Shown piece after piece: positions 21,901 through 26,111 of a DNA stretch of 29,702 nt (positions within the stretch are counted from its first letter, which is position 1; each line of letters begins with the position of its first letter). Source of the stretch: a virus; IMG/VR virus record IMGVR_UViG_3300040811_000940, positions 1 to 29,702 of that record. One strand, 5' to 3'. The notes below the pieces were generated by a model, which saw only the letters and a program-made list of their open reading frames with translations, had not been told where the DNA came from and did no database searches. The position numbers and the translations under genes were made by a program.

Positions 21901-23417
21901 TTAGATTTGATGAGGTACAAGATGCAAATAAAACTATTCACTTTACAGCATTTGGTAATTCAGATACTGTAAATTATAGTCAAATTACTAAAGATACATT
22001 TACCGGTAACGGCACGTTAGCTGATTTTGAATTACTACAATCGCCGTTTTACTCAATTCCAACAGAACACAACTTAATTGTAAAAGTAAATAATACAATT
22101 TTAAAAGCAGGATACAATGTTGAATTTGTAATTCCGCAAGCAGGACAAAAAGAATTTGCTGTTGAAACATTCCAGCATCCGTCAGGAAGTCTTGAAGTTA
22201 ATGATATTAAAGTATTCTTAAATGGAATTGAAAAAACTACACCAATTGACTGGAGATTTGAAATTTCAAATAGTAGTATTATATTTGCAGATGATGTAGG
22301 CGTCCCGGGAGATGTTGTTGATATATTTGTAATTACTGACGGTGATTATAGAGTTACAGGCAAAACGGTTACATTTGACACACCCCCTGCATTGGATGAT
22401 ACTATTGAAATATTCCAATTCTCTAATCACAATATAATTGACATTGATAGAATTAACTATGATGTTGTATCTAGAAAACTAATGTCTCCAGATGAATTAG
22501 ATTATGTAAATTATATTAGATTAACAACTGGTGAAATTAGTTTACGCTCGCCTGCTCCTGATGCACAGTATGTTTGGGTATCTGTAAATAACGAATTGTT
22601 AACACCTAGTGTTGATTACTATGTTACTAATGACGGTATGAAAGTAAGATTAATTAGACAACCGTCAACTAACGATAAAATTGATGTTATACATTTTACT
22701 TCTCCTGTAAGTAAGCCTAAATTTGCATTTAGACAGTTTAAAGATATGTTAAATAGAACACACTTTAAGCGTTTAGATGCACCGGCTACTAAATTAGCAA
22801 ATCCGTTAAATTATTATGATTTAAGAATTGAAGTAGAAGATGCAAGTATGTTGTCAGAACCAAATAAGCCTCAAAATTTACCAGGTATTGTTTTTATTGA
22901 CGGCGAACGTATTGAATATTTTGTAAAAGAAGGTAATATATTACGTCAATTACGCAGAGGAACGCTAGGAACAGGAGTTAAAAACTTACATGCAGCAGGA
23001 TCAAAGGTATTTGATCAAAACGTAAGTAAAACTGTTCCGTACACAGATGCTACAATGACACATACGTTTAGAGAAGAAGTTGACGGTGCGCAAACAACGT
23101 TTGCTATACCATTTACAGTTGATTCGGTTAATGAAGTTGAAGTATTTGTTGGCGGAATTAGACAAAGAAAAAATACGTTGGAGGTATTTGATCCAACAAT
23201 AGCACTTGATAGTCCAGAAGGCGATGTTACACATTCGATTGATTTTACTATTAGTGCAAATGCGTTAATACTTACTAATGCGCCTGCAGAAGGAACAGCA
23301 GTAACAGTAGTGAAAAAACAAGGAAAAAGCTGGACAGAGTCGGGTGTATCATTAGGTGATTCAAAAAATGCAATATCTAGATTCTTACGTGCCGGCACAA
23401 CAGAGCTACCTGAATAA
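6957..23417 (+). CDS. Giant modular virion structural protein (5486 residues), probable outer baseplate/fibre scaffold
   Basis: One open frame without internal stops. ATG overlaps the gp6 stop and GGAGG lies at 6940-6944. Modules by approximate residue: 1-150, conserved N-terminal region (SDFLPAFFRTKANKKFL; WNPNIDWDKFVNFREYYWL); 190-310, cupredoxin-like beta-sandwich; 752-800 and 973-1030, beta repeats of the form VxVFVNxxxL; 1259-1400, Trp-rich segment (RPHSHPWEIQGF, WWNTVYGPAPYTS); five CBM5/12-like units between 1589 and 3087; seven FG-GAP-like blades from 2263 to 3345; two GxGY blocks near 3742-3801 and 4103-4186; an alpha-rich insertion at 4394-4738; beta repeats to 5462 with a conserved GERIEYF...LRRGTLGT segment at 5295-5345. 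It sits where T4 encodes gp7 and other wedge genes. The family appears, from memory, in marine T4-like phages as a virion structural protein; I cannot equate it with gp7. Very few Cys and no membrane segment. Confidence 0.85.
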   Translation: MAYNDDQNVSPLPVPGKDNKITASDFLPAFFRTKANKKFLQATLDQLIQPGVAEKINGYYGRKTAKAYKPTDNYVADVSKNREDYQFEPAVVIKDNYDNVTFYKDYNDYMGQLNVFGANTDNHSRINSQETYGWNPNIDWDKFVNFREYYWLPTGPLSIPVRGQSREIVSTYTVTTEDQGDNIAYVFNDGLTRNPSLKLYRGQTYRFEINTPGHPLAFAITRNFTPGSAVLTAGNEGIRGEGLFDAVLYGNEYDQGEYIVLPSSGSVTFEADDNVSTLYPDGIRKLGDDGEEVAVAYIEKGTIEFTIPANAPDRLYYISKNEIDTSGLFKIYDIEENSFLNVTDEILGKKTYKSANGVELSNGMQIRFQGDTEPAFYNQNNWYVEGVGDKIKLIKDQDLIIPAVYSENKTVPFDSEEFDTLPFSNAGNYAANKDYIVINRASQDRNAWSRYNCWHHKDVILASYEYNNISENLDESKRALRPIIEFEAGLKLNNFGASAKQDVDLIDTYTTDVFSTIEGQIGYNIDGIDLAEGMRILFTADTDIRVSGKIFKVKYVDIGNNRQISLIETSDTNPIDLETILVTQGLVNAGKSYHYHGDAWVIAQEKTKTNQQPLFEVCDNAGNSYSDPVYYPQTDFKGTKLFSYAVGEGNVDTELGFPLSYRNIDNSGDILFSFDLLNDTFEYELNNSVINGSINAGYLKKYKTLSTFDYANGFSSTPQKSKQFVVKEYTATDLKFNNFDIDVYDESSSITDLKVAVFVNNKIKLKNTDYIINTDNKLAQIQFTTDLAVNDIVKIKTDSKKVKNSNGYYEFPYNLERNPLNEDITQFTLGEVIDHVDSMLEDLPNFTGKFLGPNNLRDLGDLDRYGKRFVKHSGPLNLPLYHITSKDFNIVKAVKYAKTEYAKYKRNFIETATNLGFDGATKTHVDLVLSTINKDKVKTQPFYFSDMIPYGSSNRIEYAVLDSRTKDYPLTDSFTLDSLQPKGLLVYLNQSLLTHGKDYNFNNLGYITITANQKENDIIEIYEYESSDGSFIAPTPSKLGLYPKYHPMVVIDDTVQPKYPLDPNVAGPYKIYGQIEATSKENVSTEAIGWTYPIYTSKAVAKSMSTDGKAHTITFNGLNTLLYIPNINSTQVILGNDDVEINEYPIGVAFVKGHDGSYIKAYKDYRDHLLLEFEKRIYNNIKVEYSNNRLDVNHFIGGEYKTNDFSRQDINNALLTDFQQWLQTSLNNQNFSNNTFYDRNNDWTFNYSDTNSPNGNENPGFWRGIYQHAYDTDRPHSHPWEIQGFSSKPFWWNTVYGPAPYTSDNLILWKNIEEGRIANPNNTTVDEKVARPGITRHLPVSQDGSLLSPLRSGYVQDFVLNRTVRNFKFGDQSPVENAWRKSSEYPFAVMKAMLVNNPAKTMGLGFDVSRITRNLVGQWTYTETNKQIVIKDFLVPNTNESTLRTMTSGFVNYIYNLVASDILTVYNSYQNDLKNLDNQIGLKIAGFTSKENFNLILDSRSPTQSLTRDGIFIPQENYQVFLNTSSATELATYSGVIIEKADVGYVLRGYSIEKPYFEYYETVPGSSFYEVTVGGRNVRASEFASNAEYRSGEVIFAGNNYFRAVNNFITGGSIDKTFDANTVKLPALPIEGGRTAKFKKDFRRTNVKKLSYGAKFNTVQDTVDFLLGYAARLEDIGFNFDKFDSEANVVENWNTSTKEFMYWTTQGWAATALIALSPGANFLKFKKDYHVVDDIKDAFYGYSILKASGEFLDSDFSSLLRNENSFGIEITNTDDGLYHASLPLVQKEHVVLLDNKTVFNDTIYNPSTGYRQERIRVNGYRSDNWNGGLNIPGFIFDDAKYGDWEKWKDYTIGDLVKYKQFYYVALRNVIGEEKFNPNFWYRLNEKPVSELITNFDYRINQFADFYDLDSDNFDSEQQKMAQHLFGYQKRQYLANIINDDVSQYKFYRGAISDKGTMRVFTNLFDALGNTQDTLEFYEEWAIQAGRYGSTEDVQQVEFQLNDKKFVETSQAFELVKTLPPTNVDNHYRILPNEVYSKPEGYVHTPFPTKVLDREFVKTGGYVRNEDVNFLAGDISTLTGVNINQIGLGQTVWITNTANDDWDVAQLTTPNINCIELTKVVNIPVNRDLTPGYIRVEITTDAWADNLVDVEDFIGFKAANKYDLNGLYKVAAVLLDKIVIEIPLDNDINVFDSESFLIVRLISVRIPTVPEINTVIGQNLYEGQRLWIDKYDDDWAVLENSPAYSNQQTIENPADYDSTDQGFSDSIAVTSNNNNVFVSAPNAGNGQISYYRRSRDVANLNLSQEITIDETNLFNPVSCDFGKSIDVSPDGEYLVVGIPKASNIKTKLAYKDDGNGQQTFDFQPDASYVKGDIIRYRESLWKANREILPEIASQPFSTFDSYINIANSADADSTTLNLLVAGNPGLTNYANTDHMLVRAPKDQYLGTSLGDRINLFWNQRSFSYPTLDNYIPFDGEIPELNTAFITGEHTILEKIDHIMFVDTFVTLPVAGQRITTDTGSADVSYVAFKGDSAVIYLKSSNGIFDISGELYIDDTDFVGFYTEEDTYSTSNAVGGYWQIATPTYNNNSRYYDVGRGLVYADVLLQSSVRDTNLYYNVQATVGDIGLYVTNKNRVSFLSHLSYRGDPTPADGQDGVEADQPSNKWIARVGRQYSDQLSIGDTPTFNFYNLDNRDINLDAAGLSYDILNKQHTVIDLWDGYIDITLSEFDFSGFAFQPQVNDIIEDVQSPKDGQGGLALTTITTSTASVVYVQRNFNSVRLYVKVLTGDFVEQSNIGKYEIRRKANTVLRGATDTDRICGTVEDVNNDIVVQTSLVGKLVVFEHTSNFNIVSNPEIIDEEYSFFTEVTESGISRSSNPPFSLNKDYTQVFNIPAMELGISNDLTNEGAVAIYRRLNNGTYRIKDIFVSEYRANNRQFGSKVKIVQSGNYYTLLVGSKSDSGIAENDSAGRRTQPGSIEIFRHGVSPQQEFLGVYRLNAYSKGDVVLYKDDYYEALKDVPETMNEILNTVYWNKISWRYGKDPEFMGEFNNAYAYRQNNIVSYDNDLWKATTNIDAASAVPSSTNNSWTSLTTRIDYVGYLPNLTANAFYDETVFDPLENILEFSESFDVSDDSNVLIVTTKLAQADSTTDYNIVVYREIDNKYSVSQVIPAPVDGDDWAKSVSLSPDGTQIAIGAPLNDDVKVNQGIVYIWTQNSDGIFSLSQTIKSPSNEESEKFGFSVDFGKDDLLISSLNGDQKIPTTFDKDNEIQTTFDKEFTTFKNTKLDKGLVYVYEKIGTTLVYGEQFVYPMTQTTFGENVYSVNNHAYIGVPTQYVDGRDHKGILLNYRKKPNTRSWSIISQGITPVDIKQLDGALIYNKRTNSIVSYIDYVDIIQGKIPGPAEQEISYKLPADPAFYNTGTIADPLVEPDLGWTDKYVGKVWWNTQTAKFVNPYQGSTTFQRDNWNKLTPSSAIIICEWVESIFLPSRWDQLSGSTEGTANGVSGVSIYGDTRYSTKITYDNISKTFSRKYYYWVINKRTIPVGRKLNTITIANLISNPRTSGYKFISFLGKDKFVLNNCNDLVQGDDVVLQIKYHTLDKTAQKYHNQYKLFADGSSDSVPDPSLERKWFDSLIGFDSNGKAVPDPNIPVSMRYGIQSRPRQSLFVNRTEALKQAVERINIVLKENLITDEYNLTRLSYKDEIPTINSQTWDLSVDSVDELQYISTNKLETAALTPVIVNGNLVRVNIDNSGRGYKAPPKIKVIGAGKDADIKVEINNLGQITSATVVDDGIGYNDQTTISVRPFTVLVTADANINGKWALYSYNTGTKEWYRRALQSFDTSLYWEYVDWYAEGYNQFTPIATSIEGSYQLFPLDLNINDVVKINNVGTGGWLLLRKIADEKTEDYTVNFETIGRQNGTIKLKQSLYNFLENTVGFDNRRFDNTFYDNNPSQEIRTILETLRDNIFIGNLKVEYNKLFMSSLRYLMAEQPTVDWLFKTSFVKAKHIRGTLNQDDITFNNDNLSSYQEFVEEFKPYKTKLREFVSNYDVLDNTSSRTTDFDLSPAYNEVTGRIESSTARILDNVIVNENLDSTVNPRQNWKNNIGQQITEIKIGDGGSGWTFEPIVKIQGGGGTGATAKAYLGYGKITKIEIVTPGSGYTSAPTVVIEGSQTDDGTPAKATAVLGSGLVRSTKVAMKFDRNAGSYTFDTLEETETLTGTGARSTYDLIWPMDLDLKKVSVLVDGVLQLRSKYTYENFEDTTKTYNRERGRIKFNVPPKLNSVITVNYLKPISLLSAEDRIKFAYQPGANMFGKELSQLLDGIDYGGVEVRSFDFSGPAGWDTSGWYTDNWDTFENTFEDEIFVLDGSTVAIELSKPLENTIEYNVYRNGIRIDATDFVAGTPAVPGVPAVPGAPADAEYNNGALITENNGTVFDRALTVNGLKLVVAGAVGGQLAVPDEWAKKTARTFELITDPNGAGINTTHQRNFIKTLRGDAGTYHAGIPAIQRVAYNGGSTYTPNWLEDVNVASYAGLQAFNDSVAQKDMVWYKNINGNNPPTQRRDIEEIFEHVFHTVHAFGIPGAVPGSIDAVEMNPDIRINNEPSFDWKNTALHLAMKEAIDAGLYDPSGYATDWNTDPEKAAVAYTEYTYLVNWSMWDMSVYWDGGSLSPEWDDSLKTPAGMLANNPLGYALFNTYFAPVLSKPDFATIESIFGENDTGVSGYVVDELVGGTPEVAAIPEVPGSSATNPSATCTTIVGNGVQTTIYLDNDGLNLTNLVDGDVIAVRKSTSDGAIQLDPTSYDTQINGGDLLYSSATGLNAEDIVVDGDGFVTPTTSKGPEELVPGQILDTLDIKVYTRDSDGQGQIFSQSYIMDSTLTYSLGALPSTSDAIFVKLNNQLLPSTDYTVNWTDKTITFASATVGAELNIVAAAQGIQSILDFGTLITDGTSEEYTLPIKYVEGMQVSVTVDGTPKTVDVLETETVGLFAAIRFDEVQDANKTIHFTAFGNSDTVNYSQITKDTFTGNGTLADFELLQSPFYSIPTEHNLIVKVNNTILKAGYNVEFVIPQAGQKEFAVETFQHPSGSLEVNDIKVFLNGIEKTTPIDWRFEISNSSIIFADDVGVPGDVVDIFVITDGDYRVTGKTVTFDTPPALDDTIEIFQFSNHNIIDIDRINYDVVSRKLMSPDELDYVNYIRLTTGEISLRSPAPDAQYVWVSVNNELLTPSVDYYVTNDGMKVRLIRQPSTNDKIDVIHFTSPVSKPKFAFRQFKDMLNRTHFKRLDAPATKLANPLNYYDLRIEVEDASMLSEPNKPQNLPGIVFIDGERIEYFVKEGNILRQLRRGTLGTGVKNLHAAGSKVFDQNVSKTVPYTDATMTHTFREEVDGAQTTFAIPFTVDSVNEVEVFVGGIRQRKNTLEVFDPTIALDSPEGDVTHSIDFTISANALILTNAPAEGTAVTVVKKQGKSWTESGVSLGDSKNAISRFLRAGTTELPE
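7524..7886 (+). other. Cupredoxin-like beta-sandwich module within the giant protein (residues about 190-310)
   Basis: Residues 199-214 read LKLYRGQTYRFEINTP, followed by GHPLAF and, about 80 residues later, IEFTIPANAPDRLYYI. This pairing of a strand-turn 'RGQTYxF' with a later 'xFxIPxxAPxxLYYxS' resembles cupredoxin-type or periplasmic copper-protein folds. The Cys and Met ligands of true copper proteins are not evident, so a purely structural role is likely. Fold assignment is by motif only. Confidence 0.4.
11721..11831 (+). other. CBM5/12-like module 1 (residues about 1589-1625)
   Basis: YRSGEVIFAGNNYFRAVNNF fits the start of the chitin-binding type 3 (CBM5/12) pattern, Y-x2-G-[DE]-V-[IV]-x4-x-Y-x-A. 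The usual closing Trp is not obvious, so this is the weakest of the five copies. Confidence 0.35.
12501..12611 (+). other. CBM5/12-like module 2 (residues about 1849-1885)
   Basis: DYTIGDLVKYKQFYYVALRN, then Asn-Pro-Asn-Phe-Trp with Trp1880, matches the CBM5/12 layout of a GD[IV]V strand, an aromatic pair, an Ala strand and a closing Trp after a short loop. In other proteins these domains bind chitin or related polysaccharides through exposed aromatics. Binding here is inferred. Confidence 0.5.
14046..14141 (+). other. CBM5/12-like module 3, at the start of the propeller insertion (residues about 2364-2395)
   Basis: ASYVKGDIIRYRESLWKANR matches the Gly-Asp-Ile-Ile strand, aromatic-x4-Trp and Ala pattern. 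It lies just after blade 2 of the propeller, so it may be displayed on its surface. Confidence 0.45.
15942..16055 (+). other. CBM5/12-like module 4 (residues about 2996-3033)
   Basis: YSKGDVVLYKDDYYEALKDV followed by a closing Trp at 3028 (VYWNKISW) is a close match to the chitin-binding type 3 pattern. It sits between propeller blades 3 and 4. Confidence 0.5.
16101..16217 (+). other. CBM5/12-like module 5 (residues about 3049-3087)
   Basis: YAYRQNNIVSYDNDLWKATT, ending with NNSWTSL (Trp3084), is a second copy in tandem with module 4, separated by about 16 residues. The Asp of the GD strand is Asn here. Confidence 0.45.
18180..18359 (+). repeat. GxGY beta repeat block A (residues about 3742-3801)
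   Basis: Two half-repeats, IDNSGRGYKAPPKIKVIGAG and TSATVVDDGIGYNDQTTISV, share the pattern of a strand, Gly-x-Gly-Tyr, a short Pro- or Thr-rich turn and a second strand. Similar GxGY-x-xxP units occur in other phage structural proteins. The block is related to block B at 19263-19514. Confidence 0.6.
19263..19514 (+). repeat. GxGY beta repeat block B (residues about 4103-4186)
   Basis: KIGDGGSGWTFEPIVKIQGG and EIVTPGSGYTSAPTVVIEGS are two copies joined by a Gly/Ala-rich hairpin. The motifs align with block A, pointing to duplication inside the giant gene. Confidence 0.65.
20136..21170 (+). other. Alpha-rich insertion domain with EHxxH motif, bracketed by Pro-Val-Gly linkers (residues about 4394-4738)
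   Basis: The linker AGTPAVPGVPAVPGAPA (4394-4410) and a related linker GGTPEVAAIPEVPGSS (4723-4738) bracket about 310 residues unlike their surroundings. The interior is rich in helices, Trp and Ala and contains EEIFEHVFHTVHAFG with Glu4562, His4563, His4566 and His4569. It is followed by LHLAMKEAIDAGLY and a segment from about 4615 to 4690 rich in Trp and Tyr. The clustered His/Glu on one helix could bind metal, and I loosely associate this pattern with phage-borne peptidase-like domains, but it is not the standard HExxH zincin order. A catalytic role is unproven. Confidence 0.5.
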
Positions 23418-23420
23418 ATA
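23413..23420 (+). promoter_or_regulatory. Putative late promoter AATAAATA upstream of the 200-residue virion gene
   Basis: One mismatch from the T4 late box TATAAATA. It overlaps the stop of the giant gene and lies 17 bases before the ATG at 23438. A start near 23425 would still include the TAGGA ribosome site at 23425-23429. The 12-base string TAAATACAGTAT at 23415-23426 recurs at 2912-2923 before gp25. Confidence 0.45.
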
Positions 23421-23437
23421 CAGTATAGGAAAATTAA

Positions 23438-24040
23438 ATGAGCGACAACATGAAAGATACAAATGGAGTAGTAGTGCAAGGACACATTAAAATACATGAT
23501 CCTGAATCTAAAAAAGTTTACGTTGACAAACGTAATGCAATTCACTATGAAAATATGAGTATTGCACTTGCAGAAAGTCTAAGCAATTCAGGACAAGGAT
23601 TTATTAACAAATTAAGCCTTGGTAACGGTGGCACGAGCGTTGATCCTACTGGGGTAATCACATATCTAACACCAAACAGCACAGGTACTAATGCAGGTTT
23701 GTATAATGAAACATATTCAAAGGTTGTCGACGATAGAAGTGTAAACAATACAGACCCTGCTAGGAATAAATTAGAAACTAGGCATGTTGCAGGGACAAAT
23801 TATACTGATATTATTGTAACTTGTTTGCTTGATTATGGAGAACCAAACGGCCAAGATGCGTTTGACACTGCCGCAGCAAGCGATAGTCCTTATGTATTCG
23901 ATGAATTAGGATTGCGCAGCTACAGCACAACCGGCGAAGGAAGATTAATAACCCATGTTGTTTTCCACCCAGTACAAAAAAGTTTGAACAGATTAGTTCA
24001 AATTGATTATACTGTTCGCATACAGAGTTTGGCAGGGTAA
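23438..24040 (+). CDS. Conserved virion structural protein (200 residues), baseplate/fibre-associated
   Basis: Conserved-looking blocks are VQGHIKIHDPESKKVYVDKR, NAIHYENMSIALAESLSN, LSLGNGGTSVDPTGVITYL and, at the C-terminus, VQIDYTVRIQSLAG. I recognise this arrangement, from memory, as a family that accompanies the giant structural gene and the fibres in marine T4-like phages, but I know no defined function and no T4 counterpart. The protein looks mostly beta with no signal peptide or membrane segment. Its position between the giant protein and three fibres suggests a connector, adaptor or small baseplate component. TAGGA at 23425-23429 lies eight bases before the chosen ATG. A downstream ATG at 23450 is possible but has no good ribosome site. 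It ends 13 bases before the first fibre gene. Confidence 0.8.
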   Translation: MSDNMKDTNGVVVQGHIKIHDPESKKVYVDKRNAIHYENMSIALAESLSNSGQGFINKLSLGNGGTSVDPTGVITYLTPNSTGTNAGLYNETYSKVVDDRSVNNTDPARNKLETRHVAGTNYTDIIVTCLLDYGEPNGQDAFDTAAASDSPYVFDELGLRSYSTTGEGRLITHVVFHPVQKSLNRLVQIDYTVRIQSLAG

Positions 24041-24053
24041 AGGGAGTATATAG

Positions 24054-26108
24054 ATGCCATATACAGTAAATTACACTGACATAGTTAACAAAGGTTCGAT
24101 TATTGTTGAAGATAATACATTAAATGATGAAACAAGTTTAATGCTACCGGGCCGTAACACAACAGCATACGGTCAAGCAATTGCAGAAGACTTATTACAC
24201 TTATTAGAAAACTTTGCAAGTCCTAATGCTCCAGCAAAACCTGTAGAAGGACAACTTTGGTATGACACTACACAAAACGTAGATCAGCTAAAAGTTTATG
24301 ACGGTACTAATTGGGTTGCTAGTGGCGGCCTTAAAAAAGCAAGTGCAGAACCGGCAGTTGCAAATTCAAATGCAGGAGACCTGTGGGTAAACACAGAAAG
24401 TCAGCAATTATATTTGTTTACCGGTAGTACTTGGGTACTAGTTGGACCAGACTTTAGTGACGGATTATTAACAGGCGCAGCAGCACAGTCTATAGTTGGT
24501 ACAGACGATGTTACTTATAGTGTGTTATCAATTAAAGTAAAAGATAAGCCGGTTGCTATTGTTAGTAGTCAAGCATTTACACCTAAGACATCTATTACAG
24601 GATTTAGACAAGGAATACAACCAGGAATAAATCTTGCAAATGAAGCAATTGTAGGATTACAAACATTAAAGTTTTATGGTATTTCAGAAAAAGCAGAAAA
24701 CTTAATTGTTGGCGGCGACATAATACCTGCAAGTAATTTCCTAAGAGGTAATGCAGCAAGTACAACAGACTTCCAATTAAGTATTAAAAACAACGATGGC
24801 ATTAAAATTGGTACAGGCGGTCAACTAAGTTTAGGTATTGACGGTGAAACTGGCATTATACAACATAATACTAGCGGTTCAAGTATTGACTTTAGATTAC
24901 GTGAAGGTAATTTAACACCTACTGTATTAAGTATTAATAGTTCAGGCAATATTGGTGTAAACACATCAGCGCCAGAAGAGGCATTTGATCTTAAAGGTAA
25001 TGCTAAAATTTCTCCTAAAACAGGTGAACCGGGCACTGGAGTTTTAAGTGTTGTTAATCCTTTAAATTCAACATCAGTAGGAACTGGTAGTATTGTTACA
25101 ACAGGTGGTTTAGGTGTTGCACTGAACGCCTATATTGGTGGCGATGTAGATATAGGTGGAATTCTATATACAGGAAACATTGTTCCTGATTCTCCAAGTG
25201 TTAGAAATATTGGTACTGTCAATAATAAGTATGACCAAATTTATGCTACTACATTCTATGGAAATATTCAAGGTAACGTAAGTGGTACAGTTTCAGGAAG
25301 AGCTGGCTCAGCAGATAGACTAGCAAGTGCAACAACCTTTGCAGTTGCTGGAGATGTAAATCCTACTAGTTTTGAATTTGATGGACAAACAGGCGGAAGT
25401 ACAAAAACGTTTAATATAAGCATTGCAAATAGTTTTGTTAGTAATAAAGAAACAGTTTTTGCGGCAGAAAATGCAGACGAACTATTAATAAACAGAACTA
25501 CTGGCGTTACAGGTGCATATAAAATATCTAAACGTAATTTCTTAAAAGATATTCCGTTAGTACCCCCAGGCGCAATCATGCCATACGGCGGTGAAGAAGC
25601 ACCAGCAGGTTGGTTATTATGCGACGGCACAGAAGTTTTAAAATCAGACTATAATGAATTGTGGTTAGCAATACAATACAACTTTAAAGATCCGTCATTG
25701 TTAAACAACAACGGAGTTAGTTCTTTTGCACTTCCTGATTTAAGAGGTAGATTTGCAATGGGACTTGATAACATGGGCGGCCCAAGTGCTAATCGTGTTA
25801 CAGATATTGCTGCAGATGCAATTGGCGGGAACGCAGGGACTGAATCTAAAACAATTACTACTAATAACTTACCAGAACACGAACACGATCTAGAAGGTGA
25901 ATCAGGAACACAGTTCTATGGTATACGAGTTGGCGCAGGCGAACCTGTTGACGACAATGCTATTGAACTTCCAATAGAACCTGGACTAGGCGGAACACAA
26001 GGTATCGCTTCAAGCGGCGGCATAAAAACTGAATCGTCAGTTGGCGATCCACTTGATGTTATGAACCCGTTCTTAGCAGTGAATTATATAATTTATACGG
26101 GGCAATAA
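24054..26108 (+). CDS. Tail fibre protein 1 with C-terminal phage tail collar domain (gp12-type)
   Basis: 684 residues. Residues 1-210 are the N-terminal module shared with the next two genes, containing two tandem glycine/tryptophan units (GQLWYDTTQNVDQLKVYDGT and GDLWVNTESQQLYLFTGSTW). Residues about 210-500 are a beta-rich shaft including YGNIQGNVSGTVSGRAGSA near 402. The C-terminus is a tail collar domain: PPGAIMPYGG at 504-513, GWLLCDG with Trp520 and Cys523, LPDLRGRF at 560-567, and HEH at 609-611 before the closing NPFLAVNYIIYTGQ. In T4 the collar-type protein gp12 is the trimeric short tail fibre that binds lipopolysaccharide, and its HxH motif holds a metal ion on the trimer axis. 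Here the protein is likely a trimeric receptor-binding fibre. AGGGAG at 24041-24046 supports the start. The N-terminus differs from gp12, so it is not a simple orthologue. Confidence 0.88.
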   Translation: MPYTVNYTDIVNKGSIIVEDNTLNDETSLMLPGRNTTAYGQAIAEDLLHLLENFASPNAPAKPVEGQLWYDTTQNVDQLKVYDGTNWVASGGLKKASAEPAVANSNAGDLWVNTESQQLYLFTGSTWVLVGPDFSDGLLTGAAAQSIVGTDDVTYSVLSIKVKDKPVAIVSSQAFTPKTSITGFRQGIQPGINLANEAIVGLQTLKFYGISEKAENLIVGGDIIPASNFLRGNAASTTDFQLSIKNNDGIKIGTGGQLSLGIDGETGIIQHNTSGSSIDFRLREGNLTPTVLSINSSGNIGVNTSAPEEAFDLKGNAKISPKTGEPGTGVLSVVNPLNSTSVGTGSIVTTGGLGVALNAYIGGDVDIGGILYTGNIVPDSPSVRNIGTVNNKYDQIYATTFYGNIQGNVSGTVSGRAGSADRLASATTFAVAGDVNPTSFEFDGQTGGSTKTFNISIANSFVSNKETVFAAENADELLINRTTGVTGAYKISKRNFLKDIPLVPPGAIMPYGGEEAPAGWLLCDGTEVLKSDYNELWLAIQYNFKDPSLLNNNGVSSFALPDLRGRFAMGLDNMGGPSANRVTDIAADAIGGNAGTESKTITTNNLPEHEHDLEGESGTQFYGIRVGAGEPVDDNAIELPIEPGLGGTQGIASSGGIKTESSVGDPLDVMNPFLAVNYIIYTGQ

Positions 26109-26111
26109 TAA

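Noticed and set aside
6957-23417. Naming the giant protein gp7 or gp10 of T4
   Set aside because: Position alone supports it. I see no recognisable gp7 or gp10 sequence, so no symbol was given.
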